A stretch of 64,000 bases of DNA. It comes from Bacillus sp. OV322 (GTDB taxonomy: Bacteria > Bacillota > Bacilli > Bacillales > DSM-1321). The DNA lies in NCBI RefSeq assembly GCF_900112495.1, contig NZ_FOMA01000002.1, forward strand, positions 1-64,000. Reading direction: 5' to 3'. Below the pieces are notes generated by a model that was given only the letters and a program-made list of their open reading frames with translations, did not search any database and was not told the DNA's origin. This document shows positions 32,703 to 43,448 of this stretch, piece after piece (position 1 is the first letter of the stretch; each line of letters opens with the position of its first letter). Both the position numbers and the translations under genes were made by a program.

Positions 32703-32747
32703 ATTCACGAACATATAAAGTAATTATGTTGTATATTGTTCGGTTTT
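32703..32747. promoter_or_regulatory. PurR operator (PurBox pair) of purA
   Basis: Minus-strand AAAACCGAACAAT (32735-32747) fits the PurBox pattern exactly, and a plus-strand ATTCACGAACATA (32703-32715) fits it with two mismatches. The pair is in opposed orientation just upstream of the purA promoter, as for PurR-repressed genes of B. subtilis. Confidence 0.65.
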
Positions 32748-32750
32748 TTA

Positions 32751-32780
32751 TTGACTTCTTTCCCGTTAACCTGTTAAAAT
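32751..32780 (+). promoter_or_regulatory. purA promoter
   Basis: TTGACT, 18-base spacer, TAAAAT, 65 bases before the purA start and immediately downstream of the PurBox. Confidence 0.7.
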
Positions 32781-32782
32781 GA

Positions 32783-34138
<1,356 letters not shown>

Positions 34139-34146
34139 GGAAAATC

Positions 34147-34176
34147 GGCCTGCTTGTTAAAACAGCAGGCCTTTTC
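34147..34176 (+). terminator. purA terminator
   Basis: Perfect stem GGCCTGCT/AGCAGGCC with nine-base loop and TTTTCT tail, nine bases after the stop. Confidence 0.85.
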
Positions 34177-34367
34177 TCTGCCTTACATCCAGTTGAAAAT
34201 TGATCCGTGAAAAAATAAAAAAATTTTTATTCTGAAATACTATTGCCATAGTTATAGATTCTATGATATTATCAAAAGCGTCGTCACAATAGAGAGTAAA
34301 ACAGCAAGGGATGCCAAAGAGCGGCACACTCAGGTTGTAACGTTTTATTGATACACTCTTTTATGCC

Positions 34368-34443
34368 GAGCCATTAGCTCAGTTGGTAGAGCATCTGACT
34401 TTTAATCAGAGGGTCGAAGGTTCGAATCCTTCATGGCTCACCA
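34368..34443 (+). tRNA. tRNA-Lys (anticodon TTT)
   Basis: Acceptor GAGCCAT/ATGGCTC, D arm, anticodon stem TCTGA/TCAGA with loop CTTTTAA, TTCGAAT T-loop, and encoded CCA. First of four closely spaced tRNA genes. Confidence 0.97.
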
Positions 34444-34447
34444 TTTC

Positions 34448-34519
34448 GGCCCATTGGTCAAGCGGTTAAGACACCGCCCTTTCACGGCGGTAACACGGGT
34501 TCGAATCCCGTATGGGTCA
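34448..34519 (+). tRNA. tRNA-Glu (anticodon TTC)
   Basis: Acceptor GGCCCAT/ATGGGTC with one G-T pair, anticodon stem CCGCC/GGCGG around CTTTCAC, T-loop TTCGAAT. CCA is not encoded (next bases TTA). Four bases after tRNA-Lys. Confidence 0.96.
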
Positions 34520-34599
34520 TTAGCAAAAGCGAAGCAGGAGATGGGAAGGATTTCTCTCCCATCCGAAGCTTGCCTTGATGCTAGCAAATAATCAAATGT

Positions 34600-34675
34600 G
34601 GTCCCGTGGTGTAGCGGTTAACATGCCTGCCTGTCACGCAGGAGATCGCGGGTTCGATTCCCGTCGGGACCGCCA
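34600..34675 (+). tRNA. tRNA-Asp (anticodon GTC)
   Basis: Acceptor GGTCCCG/CGGGACC, anticodon stem CCTGC/GCAGG around CTGTCAC, T-loop TTCGATT, encoded CCA. Confidence 0.97.
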
Positions 34676-34680
34676 TATTT

Positions 34681-34753
34681 GGCTCAGTAGCTCAGTCGGT
34701 AGAGCAAAGGACTGAAAATCCTTGTGTCGGCGGTTCGATTCCGTCCTGAGCCA
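34681..34753 (+). tRNA. tRNA-Phe (anticodon GAA)
   Basis: Acceptor GGCTCAG/CTGAGCC, anticodon stem AAGGA/TCCTT around CTGAAAA, T-loop TTCGATT. CCA is not encoded (next bases TCT). Confidence 0.96.
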
Positions 34754-34758
34754 TCTCT

Positions 34759-34783
34759 AAAACGCCTTTAGGGCGTTTTTTTT
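34759..34783 (+). terminator. tRNA cluster terminator
   Basis: Perfect stem AAAACGCC/GGCGTTTT with a five-base loop and T8. Confidence 0.9.
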
Positions 34784-34804
34784 ATTTTCTGATTATATCA
34801 TTCG

Positions 34805-34838
34805 GTCCCCCGGCTTACTAAAACTGGGGACTTTTTTT
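34805..34838 (+). terminator. Second hairpin after the tRNA cluster
   Basis: Stem GTCCCC/GGGGAC with fifteen-base loop and T7. A backup terminator or a remnant. Confidence 0.55.
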
Positions 34839-34841
34839 GTA

Positions 34842-34976
34842 AGGGTGTTTCGTAACCTTTATTTCTGCCCCAACAAGTGGCTGATTTCCGCTGCACGATG
34901 CTCCAATCAGCCTGCTTTAACAATGGATTTACCTCGAGGGCTTGTTAAGAACCAACAATCTTTAAGAAAAGAGCCT
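34842..34976 (+). repeat. Dispersed MITE-like repeat, copy C (internally deleted)
   Basis: Starts GGGTGTTTCGTAACC, keeps GGCTGATTTCCGCTGCACGATG, then jumps to CTCCAATCAGCCTG, having lost the central hairpin, and ends AACAATCTTTAAGAAAAGAGCC. From here to walR (34977-35246) there is only AT-rich upstream sequence and the leader hairpin listed next. Confidence 0.8.
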
Positions 34977-35172
34977 AAGAAAAAGGGAGCCTTCATAAAG
35001 GATTGATGGATTAGCTGAATGAATACAAGAGTGGAAATCTTGTATTTGGTAAATGTTGAGCTGAAAAGTAAAAAGGTGATTTACCGGTAATAAAATGATA
35101 AAGTAGAATAGACAAGATATGCGATGCTTGAGGGAAGCATGCAAGCTGCATGCGCTTATAAGTACCGGTGAC

Positions 35173-35200
35173 AAGGCTTGCTATTATGATACAAGCCTTT
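35173..35200 (+). promoter_or_regulatory. Leader hairpin before walR
   Basis: Eight-base perfect stem AAGGCTTG/CAAGCCTT with an eleven-base loop followed by TTTCTTTC, 47 bases before the walR start and downstream of a weak promoter-like TTTACC, 18 bases, TAGAAT (35080-35109). It may attenuate walRK transcription or be a terminator of upstream transcription. Confidence 0.4.
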
Positions 35201-35246
35201 CTTTCATAAATACAGAGAATGAATTGTAAACAAAGGAGCGGGAGAT

Positions 35247-35954
35247 ATGGAAAAGAAAATCCTTGTAGTGGACGATGAAAAGCCAATTGCAGACATTCTG
35301 CAGTTTAACCTGAAAAAAGAAGGCTTCGATGTACAGTGTGCGTATGACGGCAATGAAGCGCTAAAAATGGTGGAAGAACTTCAGCCCGATCTTATTTTGC
35401 TTGATATCATGCTTCCTTTAAGAGACGGTATGGAAGTGTGCAGGGAAGTAAGGAAAAAATACGAAATTCCAATCATTATGCTGACGGCAAAGGATTCTGA
35501 GATTGATAAGGTGCTTGGGCTTGAACTGGGAGCGGACGATTATGTAACGAAGCCGTTCAGCACCCGGGAAATAATTGCACGGGTCAAGGCAAATCTTAGG
35601 CGCCAGCAGGCCATAGCGGTTACAGAAACGGAAGATGAATCGAGAGAAATCACAATAGGCTCTCTTATTATTCATCCTGATGCATATGTCGTTTCGAAAC
35701 GGGGCGAGACCATTGAGCTGACTCACCGTGAGTTTGAGCTGCTTCACTACTTAGCAAAACATATAGGACAGGTTATGACACGGGAACATCTGCTGCAGAC
35801 CGTTTGGGGCTATGATTATTTCGGAGATGTCCGTACGGTGGATGTCACTGTAAGGCGATTGCGCGAAAAAATTGAAGATAATCCAAGCCATCCAGGCTGG
35901 ATTGTAACAAGAAGAGGGGTAGGTTATTACCTTCGTAACCCTGAACAGGAGTAA
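35247..35954 (+). CDS. walR: Response regulator WalR
   Basis: 235-residue OmpR-type regulator, essential in most Firmicutes, controlling cell-wall hydrolase genes. Receiver domain with phosphoacceptor Asp53 (LILLDIMLP) and Lys in [10 protein letters not shown], and C-terminal winged helix ([44 protein letters not shown]). AAAGGAGCGGG before the ATG. First gene of walRKHIJ. Confidence 0.98.
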   Translation: MEKKILVVDDEKPIADILQFNLKKEGFDVQCAYDGNEALKMVEELQPDLILLDIMLPLRDGMEVCREVRKKYEIPIIMLTAKDSEIDKVLGLELGADDYVTKPFSTREIIARVKANLRRQQAIAVTETEDESREITIGSLIIHPDAYVVSKRGETIELTHREFELLHYLAKHIGQVMTREHLLQTVWGYDYFGDVRTVDVTVRRLREKIEDNPSHPGWIVTRRGVGYYLRNPEQE

Positions 35955-35959
35955 GATGC

Positions 35960-37792
35960 ATGAAAAAGGTAGGAATATTCCGTTCCATACAGCTTAAGTT
36001 TGTCTTAATCTATGTATTGCTGATTTTTGTTGCCATGCAGATCATTGGCGTATATTTCGTCGGGAAGCTGGAGAAAAACCTTGTCGGAAACTTCAAAAAC
36101 TCTATAGAAGGCCATGTTAACCTTCTGGCCTACAGTGTTGGTGAAGAAATGGCGAAGGAAAGAGACAAGGATTCACCGCCGCTTGAGACAGACATCAATA
36201 GAATTCTATCGGAAAAAAATAACTCTTCCAATGATATATCAGAGGTACGGGTCATTGACTTGCCAAGCAGACGAATCATCGCAACATCTGATCCTGGCAA
36301 TCAAAAGATTGTCGGCCGGAAAACAACAGAAGTCATGATCAAGCGGACCCTTGTTTTTGGCACAAATGAAAATAAAATATTCCGTGATCCAAAAAATGGC
36401 CGGAGAATCCTGGTGCTTTCCACCCCTATTGAATCAAAAGGCAAGGTGATTGGCGCCATCTATATCATTGCCCAGATGGAAAATGTGTATCAGCAAATGA
36501 ATGTCATTAACCGCATTTTCATTACGGGGACTGCCATTGCATTAGGCATTACAGCCATACTCGGCATTTTCCTGGCCAAGACCATCACAAGGCCGATGAC
36601 CGATATGAGGAAACAGGCCATTGCGATGTCAAAAGGGAACTTCTCGCGGAAGGTTAAGGTGTACGGAGATGACGAAATCGGCCAGCTTGCTGTTACCTTT
36701 AACAACTTGACGAAGAAGCTTCAGGACTCCCAGTCAAGCACGGAAGGCGAACGGAGAAAGCTATCCTCTGTCCTTTCCTATATGACGGATGGAGTAATTT
36801 CGACCGACCGCAGAGGAAGAGTCAATCTGATCAATGAACCTGCAGCAAGGCTTCTCGATGTTTCACGTGAAACAGTGCTTAACCAGCCCATTCTGCAGCT
36901 TCTGGGGCTTGAGGATGAGTATACATTTGAGGATTTGCTCGAGCAGCAGGAGTCTTTAATTCTTGATTACGGAAAACAAAATAAGCCTTATATACTGCGG
37001 GCGAATTTTTCCGTGATCCAGAAAGAAACAGGCTTTGTTAATGGCCTGATCACGGTTCTTCATGATATAACCGATCAGGAAAAAATCGATGAAGAACGCC
37101 GTGAGTTCGTGGCGAATGTTTCGCATGAATTGCGGACACCGCTGACTACCATGAGGAGCTATCTTGAAGCGCTGGCAGAGGGGGCATGGCAGGATGAGGA
37201 TCTTGCTCCTTCTTTCCTAAATGTTACCCAAAACGAGACCGAGCGGATGATCCGACTGGTTAATGATTTGCTGAAGCTATCTAAAATGGACAGCAGGGAT
37301 TATAGGCTATCCAAGGATTGGGCTGATTTCGGCGAGTTCTTTAATCATATTATAGACCGTTTTGAAATGTCGAAAAAGGAAGACATCACCTTTAAAAGGC
37401 TCATTCCTAAAGAATCCTTCCTTGTGGAAATTGATGAAGATAAAATCACCCAGGTTCTCTACAACATCATTTCCAATGCAATGAAGTACTCACCTGAGGG
37501 CGGGCAGATCACCTTTGGTCTGCGTGCTGAAGAAAAGCAGATTATCATCAGCATCAGCGACCAGGGAGTGGGCATACCGAAGAATACCATCCATAAGATC
37601 TTTGAGCGGTTTTACCGGGTGGATAAGGCGCGTTCAAGGAACCTTGGCGGAACCGGATTGGGACTTGCCATAGCGAAGGAAATGGTTGTGGCCCACGGCG
37701 GGAAAATCTGGGCTGAAAGTGTTGAAGGCAAAGGAACAACAGTGTTCTTTACCCTTCCTTATGAACCGGAACAAGAGGATGAGTGGTCATGA
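35960..37792 (+). CDS. walK: Sensor histidine kinase WalK
   Basis: 610-residue kinase of WalR: two membrane helices (about 12-33 and 185-206) around an extracellular Cache/PAS-like domain, HAMP (207-260), PAS (265-375), HisKA with phospho-His389 (NVSHELRTPL), and HATPase with DQGVGIPKN and GGTGLGLAIAKEM. Its coding sequence contains a perfect parS at 36859-36874. The stop overlaps the start of walH. Confidence 0.98.
   Translation: MKKVGIFRSIQLKFVLIYVLLIFVAMQIIGVYFVGKLEKNLVGNFKNSIEGHVNLLAYSVGEEMAKERDKDSPPLETDINRILSEKNNSSNDISEVRVIDLPSRRIIATSDPGNQKIVGRKTTEVMIKRTLVFGTNENKIFRDPKNGRRILVLSTPIESKGKVIGAIYIIAQMENVYQQMNVINRIFITGTAIALGITAILGIFLAKTITRPMTDMRKQAIAMSKGNFSRKVKVYGDDEIGQLAVTFNNLTKKLQDSQSSTEGERRKLSSVLSYMTDGVISTDRRGRVNLINEPAARLLDVSRETVLNQPILQLLGLEDEYTFEDLLEQQESLILDYGKQNKPYILRANFSVIQKETGFVNGLITVLHDITDQEKIDEERREFVANVSHELRTPLTTMRSYLEALAEGAWQDEDLAPSFLNVTQNETERMIRLVNDLLKLSKMDSRDYRLSKDWADFGEFFNHIIDRFEMSKKEDITFKRLIPKESFLVEIDEDKITQVLYNIISNAMKYSPEGGQITFGLRAEEKQIIISISDQGVGIPKNTIHKIFERFYRVDKARSRNLGGTGLGLAIAKEMVVAHGGKIWAESVEGKGTTVFFTLPYEPEQEDEWS
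36859..36874. promoter_or_regulatory. parS site inside walK
   Basis: Second perfect copy of TGTTTCACGTGAAACA, encoding VSRET (about residues 301-305) in the PAS domain of WalK. It lies about 25 kb from the dnaA-side oriC arrays. Confidence 0.94.
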
Positions 37793-39093
37793 ATATAGAA
37801 GGAGCAAAGAGCATTATACTGACGCTTCTCATAATGATTAGTGCATTTTTGACCTGGAATATTTGGACATATCAGCCGAAGTATGATCCCATCAGCCAAA
37901 GCGGTGACACGTATTCGGTTGATATTGACAAAAAAGGTATTGATGACGTTGTAAAGCCAAGCAGTGTCCTTTTTCATAAAAACGGAAAGCACTATCAGAC
38001 TTTTGAGGAAGCAGATATATACAATATTCAAAAAGAGCTGTCGGGCTGGACTTTATACAATTTCCGGGACATTTCTTCAACCGTTAACTCTTTAAAATTC
38101 AAGGATTTTGTCCATGGGAACGGAAATACGGAAATCATCTTCAGGGATATTGTGCCGCTTGATTTATTTAAAAAAACCCTTGATATCGATGAAGAAAATC
38201 TTCCATCCATCTCATTCGACAGAATCGTATTTAAGCCTGCCGATTCGCCTCGCAGAGAAGCAAATGTCTACTTTGTTTCGTATGAAAAGCAGAGGGTATT
38301 CGAAGCTAAAGTGAATTCTTCCTTTATAAAAAAATTCAATCAGGCCTTTTATCAAAAGGCAGCTGATTACCCCGAGTACCAGGAGCACGGCAAGCGCAAT
38401 GTCTTATATGTTTCAAAAGATCCTTCAAAAATGAATCAGTATAAGTACAGCATTACAAGAATCAATACTGAAAAATTCAAGGATGCATTATTCAGCGATC
38501 CTAAATATGTTGTCCGCCATGAGTCCGTAATCCAGGGCGATGAGTATTCAGATGGCTTGAGGCTTATGCTTGTAAATAAAGAAAGCTCGATGATTTCCTT
38601 TGTGAATCCGGCTCAAAAAAGCAAAGTATTCGGAAGCTCAAGTGACCTTTTGAAAAAAAGCATTGATTTTATCAATAATCACGCGGGCTGGGAAGATAAC
38701 CGCTATCTGTTTGACGGATTAAATGAGGAAGAACAAAGTGTCCGCTTCCGGTTACTTGTCAAAGGATATCCTGTGTTTAATGATATTGGCAGCATTAATG
38801 AAATCTGGGGCAGTGCAGATATCTACCGCTATGAGCATCCTAGCTTCTTCTTGGAGGTGCCTCTGCCGGAAGATCTCTCCATCACCCTGCAATCTGGCGA
38901 AGAAGTGTACCAGAGGCTCAGGAATATGCGGAATATCGATATGGATGCGGTCCAGGACCTTGCATGCGGATATATGATGATGAAGGATCCGACTGATAGT
39001 AAATTAGTTTCACTGGAGCCTAAGTGGTATTATCGTTCCGGCGATGATTGGATCATGGTTCCCGATGAAGATCCCGGGACCAGGAGGCGATAA
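37789..39093 (+). CDS. walH: WalRK regulatory protein WalH (YycH)
   Basis: 434-residue protein with a single N-terminal membrane helix (ILTLLIMISAFLTWNIWTY) and a large extracellular part. WalH and WalI interact with WalK through their membrane helices and modulate its activity. The ATG at 37789 overlaps the walK stop and follows AGAGGATGAG; the GTG at 37783 is less likely. Confidence 0.93.
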   Translation: MNIEGAKSIILTLLIMISAFLTWNIWTYQPKYDPISQSGDTYSVDIDKKGIDDVVKPSSVLFHKNGKHYQTFEEADIYNIQKELSGWTLYNFRDISSTVNSLKFKDFVHGNGNTEIIFRDIVPLDLFKKTLDIDEENLPSISFDRIVFKPADSPRREANVYFVSYEKQRVFEAKVNSSFIKKFNQAFYQKAADYPEYQEHGKRNVLYVSKDPSKMNQYKYSITRINTEKFKDALFSDPKYVVRHESVIQGDEYSDGLRLMLVNKESSMISFVNPAQKSKVFGSSSDLLKKSIDFINNHAGWEDNRYLFDGLNEEEQSVRFRLLVKGYPVFNDIGSINEIWGSADIYRYEHPSFFLEVPLPEDLSITLQSGEEVYQRLRNMRNIDMDAVQDLACGYMMMKDPTDSKLVSLEPKWYYRSGDDWIMVPDEDPGTRRR

Positions 39094-39095
39094 GC

Positions 39096-39896
39096 GTGGA
39101 TTGGAATAAAACCAAAACGATATTCATTATGGTATTTCTTATTCTCGATATCTTTTTGCTGTATCAATTTATTGAAAAAAGAAACAGCAGCAAATACGAC
39201 CTCATGTCAAAAACCTCTACAGAGGATTTGATTAAAGAGGATGACATTAAATACGTAGATATGCCCAAGGAAAGCCTGAAGGAAAAGTTCCTTATTGCCA
39301 AGAGCAAGGTCTTTGAAAAAAAGGATATACAGGAGCTTCAAAATCAGAAGGTGCAGATTTTAAGCGGAGGGACCCAGATCAGGGGAACATTCAAAAATAA
39401 AATCAGCCTGAGTGACAAGTTTCAGTCCAATCAGCTGGACACATATCTGAAGGGGAACATATTGAACGGCGACCAGTACCGCTTTTGGTCATATGATAAA
39501 ACCAATAATGTACTCATTTATTACCAGTTTGCGGACAACAAGACCTTTTTTAATAATAGCAAGGGAAAACTGAAGTTATTTCTCAATGATAATCGGGAAA
39601 TTGCTTCATATGAGCAAACATTTCTTGAAGGAATCAATGAACAGTCTAACAAGGAGAAGGAAATTCAGCCGGCAAGCCAGGCGATTGAAAACTTATACAT
39701 CGATGGCGATATCCCTGCGAAAAGTGAAGTAAAAGCCGAACTCGGTTATTATAATTCACTTCAGTCCTCCTCGGTTTCCAATCTGCTGATTCCGACCTGG
39801 AAAATTACTGTGAATGATAAGAAGGATTTGTTTGTAAATGCCTTTGACGGTGAAATCATTGAATTAAATACAGAAGAAAAAATACTATTGGAGTGA
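39096..39896 (+). CDS. walI: WalRK regulatory protein WalI (YycI)
   Basis: 266 residues, GTG start, beginning [25 protein letters not shown] (one membrane helix), the YycI signature. Forms a ternary complex with WalH and WalK. Starts two bases after the walH stop. Confidence 0.93.
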   Translation: MDWNKTKTIFIMVFLILDIFLLYQFIEKRNSSKYDLMSKTSTEDLIKEDDIKYVDMPKESLKEKFLIAKSKVFEKKDIQELQNQKVQILSGGTQIRGTFKNKISLSDKFQSNQLDTYLKGNILNGDQYRFWSYDKTNNVLIYYQFADNKTFFNNSKGKLKLFLNDNREIASYEQTFLEGINEQSNKEKEIQPASQAIENLYIDGDIPAKSEVKAELGYYNSLQSSSVSNLLIPTWKITVNDKKDLFVNAFDGEIIELNTEEKILLE

Positions 39897-39901
39897 GTTT
39901 C

Positions 39902-40696
39902 ATGACTATGCATTTTAGTGTTCTCGCAAGCGGGAGTACGGGAAATGCCTTTTTCGTCGAGACAGAGGATCAATCCTTTCTCGTGGATGCAGGATTGAGC
40001 GGCAAAGCGATGGAGGGTTTATTCAGCGAAATCGGCCGGGATATGTCCAAGCTATCCGGAATTCTCGTCACCCATGAACATAGCGATCATATTAAGGGCC
40101 TCGGCGTTGTTGCAAGGAAACATAATCTCCCAATCTATGCAAATAAGAAAACCTGGGATGCTATGGAGCGTTCCATAGGGGCCATTCCCCTGGAGCAGAA
40201 ATTCGCCTTTGAAATGGAACAGGTCAAAACCTTTGGCAGCCTTGATATTCAATCCTTTGGTGTTTCACATGATGCAGCAGAACCGATGTTTTATGTCTTT
40301 CATCAGGGTGAGAAAAAGCTGGTTTTAATAACAGACACCGGGTATGTCAGTGACAGGGTGAAGGGCATCATTTCTAATGCAGATGCTTATATATTCGAAA
40401 GCAATCACGATGTTTCCATGCTGAGAATGGGCAGGTACCCGTGGAGCATTAAACGGAGGATTTTAAGCGATGTCGGGCATGTGTCCAACGAAGATGCCGC
40501 GCTTGCCATGAGTGACGTGGCAGGCGACCGTACCAAGCGGATCTACCTTGCCCACCTAAGCCTTGATAATAATATGAAGGATCTGGCCAGAATGTCTGTG
40601 GAGCAAACCCTGCAGACACAGGGCATTGTAATCGGCGAGCAATTCTCCTTGTATGATACAGACCCGAAAAAGCCTACAGAGCTTGTACAATTGTAA
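39902..40696 (+). CDS. walJ: Metallo-beta-lactamase fold hydrolase WalJ (YycJ)
   Basis: 264 residues, same as B. subtilis. Two-metal site [10 protein letters not shown] near residue 58, then FESNHD and [11 protein letters not shown]. Family members are thought to act as 5'-3' exonucleases in DNA repair. Start [12 protein letters not shown] follows TTGGAGTGAG; an in-frame GTG at 39893 would overlap walI. Confidence 0.93.
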   Translation: MTMHFSVLASGSTGNAFFVETEDQSFLVDAGLSGKAMEGLFSEIGRDMSKLSGILVTHEHSDHIKGLGVVARKHNLPIYANKKTWDAMERSIGAIPLEQKFAFEMEQVKTFGSLDIQSFGVSHDAAEPMFYVFHQGEKKLVLITDTGYVSDRVKGIISNADAYIFESNHDVSMLRMGRYPWSIKRRILSDVGHVSNEDAALAMSDVAGDRTKRIYLAHLSLDNNMKDLARMSVEQTLQTQGIVIGEQFSLYDTDPKKPTELVQL

Positions 40697-40705
40697 AATA
40701 GCAGG

Positions 40706-40744
40706 AAGGAATGAGAAGGGAATTTTCTTTTCATTCCTTTTTTT
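40706..40744 (+). terminator. walJ terminator
   Basis: Stem AAGGAATGA/TCATTCCTT, extended by three further pairs, with T7 tail. Ends the wal operon. Confidence 0.85.
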
Positions 40745-40746
40745 CA

Positions 40747-40968
40747 GGCTGGTTTCGTAAATTTTGCTGCTATAGAACAAGGGGTTGATTTCCGCTACAG
40801 GATGCTACGCTTTCCGCGGGGCGTGCGCTAGCCTCCTCGACTTACGTCTGCGGGGTCTCATCTGTCACGCAGATCCCGCAGGAGTCTCCGCACCTTTCGC
40901 TCCAATCAACCTGTTTTAACAATGGATTTGCCTCGAGAATTAGTAAATAACAACGATCTTTAAAAAAG
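40747..40968 (+). repeat. Dispersed MITE-like repeat, copy D
   Basis: Full-type copy: GGCTGGTTTCGTAAATTTTGCTGC at the left, GGGGTTGATTTCCGCTACAG, CTTTCCGCGGGGCG, CGGGGTCTCA, ATCCCGCAGGAGTCTCCG, CTCCAATCAACC and a right end AACAACGATCTTTAAAAAAGG. It is followed head-to-tail by copy E. Confidence 0.87.
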
Positions 40969-41108
40969 GAGGTAATCGTAAACTTTGGTGCTATGGAACA
41001 AGGTGGCTGATTCCGCTCCAGGATGCTCGCTTTCCGCAGGAGTCTCGCGCCTTACGCTCCAATCAACCCGATTTAACAATGGGATTTCCTTACAGAAATC
41101 ATAAAATC
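40969..41108 (+). repeat. Dispersed MITE-like repeat, copy E (deleted, tandem with D)
   Basis: Starts near CGTAAACTTTGGTGCTATGG, contains GGCTGATTCCGCTCCAGG, jumps from CTTTCCG to CAGGAGTCTCGCGCC, and ends near TTACAGAAATCATAAAA without the final terminal repeat. D and E fill the walJ-htrA gap of 538 bases; after E comes AT-rich promoter-like DNA of htrA. Confidence 0.8.
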
Positions 41109-41234
41109 TGCTTAATCGGCCAATTAAAGTATAATTATTTTATAAATAAAGAGTTCTTTGAGTATAATTATGGGTATAAACAAAGACTAGAAATTGCAAT
41201 TATCGCATGTTTAAACAAGAGAGGATGGAAGGGC

Positions 41235-42446
41235 TTGGGATATTACGACGACCACGATTTTGAAAATCGAAAACAAAGAAAAAAAGGAAGCAAACTCGGT
41301 TATTTCCTGGCGGGGCTTGCGGGCGTCATCATCGGAGCCATTCTGGTACTGAGCATACTGCCGAGTCTTGGGATGTTCAAGAATAACGAGGATGAAAATG
41401 TTTCCCAGGATGCAACCGTTCAAAACGGTAAAAGCGTCAATGAACATGTGAACCTGGATGTTACAACCTCTGTCACGAAAGCAGTAGATAAAACAGGAGA
41501 TGCGGTTGTCGGCATCGAAAATATCCAGAAATCAAGCTTCTGGGACCAGGATAACGGCAAATCCGCCTCGGCTTCAGGTTCAGGGGTAGTTTATAAAAAG
41601 GCCAATGGCAAAGCGTACATCGTTACGAACAATCACGTAATCGAAGGTGCCAATGAACTTGAGGTAACATTAAAGGATGGCACAAAGCTTACGGCTAAGC
41701 TTAGGGGAAGTGATCCCTGGACAGACTTAGCGGTTATTGAGGTAGATGGAAGCAAGGTCAAAAAGGTTGTTGAATTCGGGAATTCAGACAAGCTGAAGCC
41801 AGGTGAGCCTGTAATAGCAATCGGCAATCCGCTTGGGCTGCAATTTTCAGGCTCCATTACACAGGGAATTGTGTCTGGGTTAAACCGCACGATTGATGTA
41901 GATATCAATGAAGATGGAGAAGTGGACTGGAATGCCGAGGTCATCCAAACCGATGCGGCTATCAACCCGGGCAACAGCGGCGGTGCACTGGTCAACATGG
42001 CGGGGCAGGTTGTCGGCATTAACTCCATGAAAATTGCCGAAAGCGCTGTTGAAGGCATTGGCCTTTCCATTCCAATCGATGCAGCCATTCCAATTATTAA
42101 CGATATTGAAAAGTATGGTGAAGTGAAAAGAGCCTATATGGGAGTTAACCTTAGCTCTGTAGAGGAAATTTCTCAGTATCATCAGCAAAATACACTTAAG
42201 CTGCCTGCTGGAGTCAAATTTGGGGTTGCCATTACAGGTGTGCAGCCAAATTCACCGGCATCCAAAGCTGGCTTAAAGGAATTCGATGTCATCATTAGCA
42301 TGGATAACAAAGAAATTAAAGACGTGGTAGGATTAAGAAAGTACCTTTATAATGAAAAGAAAATTGGCGACAGCGTAAAAATAACGTTCTACCGTGACGG
42401 CAAAAAGAAATCGGCAACAGTCCGGTTATCTGCTGAAACGATGTAA
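41235..42446 (+). CDS. htrA: Serine protease HtrA (HtrC/YycK-type)
   Basis: Membrane-anchored trypsin-like quality-control protease. Cytoplasmic basic N-terminus, one membrane helix (GYFLAGLAGVIIGAILVLSIL), protease domain with the triad His in TNNHVIEGA, Asp in WTDLAVIEV, Ser in NPGNSGGAL, and one C-terminal PDZ domain. The open frame runs back to 41079, into repeat E, but that part is unrelated to the family. I choose TTG at 41235 (MGYYDDHDF, about 403 residues) with AGAGAGG upstream; the exact start is uncertain. Confidence 0.9.
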   Translation: MGYYDDHDFENRKQRKKGSKLGYFLAGLAGVIIGAILVLSILPSLGMFKNNEDENVSQDATVQNGKSVNEHVNLDVTTSVTKAVDKTGDAVVGIENIQKSSFWDQDNGKSASASGSGVVYKKANGKAYIVTNNHVIEGANELEVTLKDGTKLTAKLRGSDPWTDLAVIEVDGSKVKKVVEFGNSDKLKPGEPVIAIGNPLGLQFSGSITQGIVSGLNRTIDVDINEDGEVDWNAEVIQTDAAINPGNSGGALVNMAGQVVGINSMKIAESAVEGIGLSIPIDAAIPIINDIEKYGEVKRAYMGVNLSSVEEISQYHQQNTLKLPAGVKFGVAITGVQPNSPASKAGLKEFDVIISMDNKEIKDVVGLRKYLYNEKKIGDSVKITFYRDGKKKSATVRLSAETM

Positions 42447-42537
42447 TAAAGGCAAATATTCAGCGGGAAAGCAGTTGCTTTTCCGTTTTTTCGTGCGGTA
42501 ATGACGATTTTTCTTATTTCTGATAGGATAGATACGG

Positions 42538-42866
42538 TGTGGATAAAATAAATTGAAGGCCATTTATAGAGAATTGTGGATAAAAAAAGGCACAGGCGAA
42601 AAACAAGAAATATGTCGAAATTTATGATGGGTAAAGGAGGCCGCCCTATATGATTTATTGTTGCAAGGACCATGTAGAAAAGGCGCTGGATACAGTGGTA
42701 GCAGAGCATGAAACAGCTCCATTATTAGAGGAAATACCATCGGAAAAACAGTTATCAACATGCTGTGAATATTGTCGAAACACGGCTGTATATATGGTAG
42801 GGAACTAATATTCGCATACAACATGTGGATAGAAAATGTGTATATGTGGATAAGTATTGTGGATAA
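42538..42866. promoter_or_regulatory. DnaA-box cluster between htrA and rlmH
   Basis: Perfect TGTGGATAA at 42538-42546, 42575-42583, 42845-42853 and 42858-42866, with one-mismatch boxes TTATCAACA at 42752-42760 and TGTGGATAG at 42824-42832. It matches the position of the known B. subtilis cluster near yydA (rlmH). Confidence 0.82.
42650..42808 (+). CDS. CxxH/CxxC mini-protein
   Basis: 52-residue protein with an N-terminal CCKDH and a later CCEYC motif, the pattern of the CxxH/CxxC family of Bacillus short proteins next to htrA and rlmH. The paired motifs suggest a zinc-binding knuckle; function is unknown. AAAGGAGG lies ten bases before the ATG. DnaA boxes lie on both sides and one within it. 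Confidence 0.85.
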   Translation: MIYCCKDHVEKALDTVVAEHETAPLLEEIPSEKQLSTCCEYCRNTAVYMVGN

Positions 42867-42913
42867 CGTGTTCGTAAACTGTTTGTAACCTGTTTGTAAA
42901 GTGGGGATGAAGA

Positions 42914-43393
42914 ATGAATATCAGTATTGTAACAGTAGGAAAGCTAAAAGAGAAATACCTGAAGCAGGGCATTGATGAATATCTGAAACGGCTATCAGCT
43001 TATGCTAAAGTTGAAATCATCGAGCTGCCGGATGAAAAAGCACCTGAAACACTAAGTGAAGTAGAAATGGAACAAATCAAAGAAAAAGAGGGAGAAAGAA
43101 TCCTTCAGAAAATCAGCATCGACGCCCATGTCATTGCCCTTGCGATCCAGGGAAAAATGAAATCATCCGAAGATCTTGCAGAAACCCTGGACAAACTCGC
43201 CACATACGGCAAAAGCAAAGTCGCCTTCGTCATCGGCGGATCACTCGGCCTCAGCAAAGAAGTCCTGCAGCGTGCAGACGAATCCCTCTCCTTCTCAAAA
43301 ATGACCTTCCCGCACCAGCTCATGAGGCTGATACTTGTGGAACAGATTTACCGGGCGTTTAGGATTAATCGGGGGGAACCGTATCATAAATAG
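42914..43393 (+). CDS. rlmH: 23S rRNA (pseudouridine1915-N3)-methyltransferase RlmH
   Basis: 159-residue SPOUT-class methyltransferase, the normal length. SAM-binding knot with [15 protein letters not shown] and the C-terminal [28 protein letters not shown], the invariant end. GTGGGGATG precedes the ATG. Confidence 0.97.
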   Translation: MNISIVTVGKLKEKYLKQGIDEYLKRLSAYAKVEIIELPDEKAPETLSEVEMEQIKEKEGERILQKISIDAHVIALAIQGKMKSSEDLAETLDKLATYGKSKVAFVIGGSLGLSKEVLQRADESLSFSKMTFPHQLMRLILVEQIYRAFRINRGEPYHK

Positions 43394-43448
43394 AGGCGTT
43401 TTTTGTTAAAATTGAAAAACTCCTGGATTATGGGAATAAAAATATAAA

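Noticed and set aside
41079..41234. N-terminal 52-residue extension of HtrA
   Set aside because: It begins inside a repeat copy, has no ribosome site and no resemblance to HtrA N-termini.
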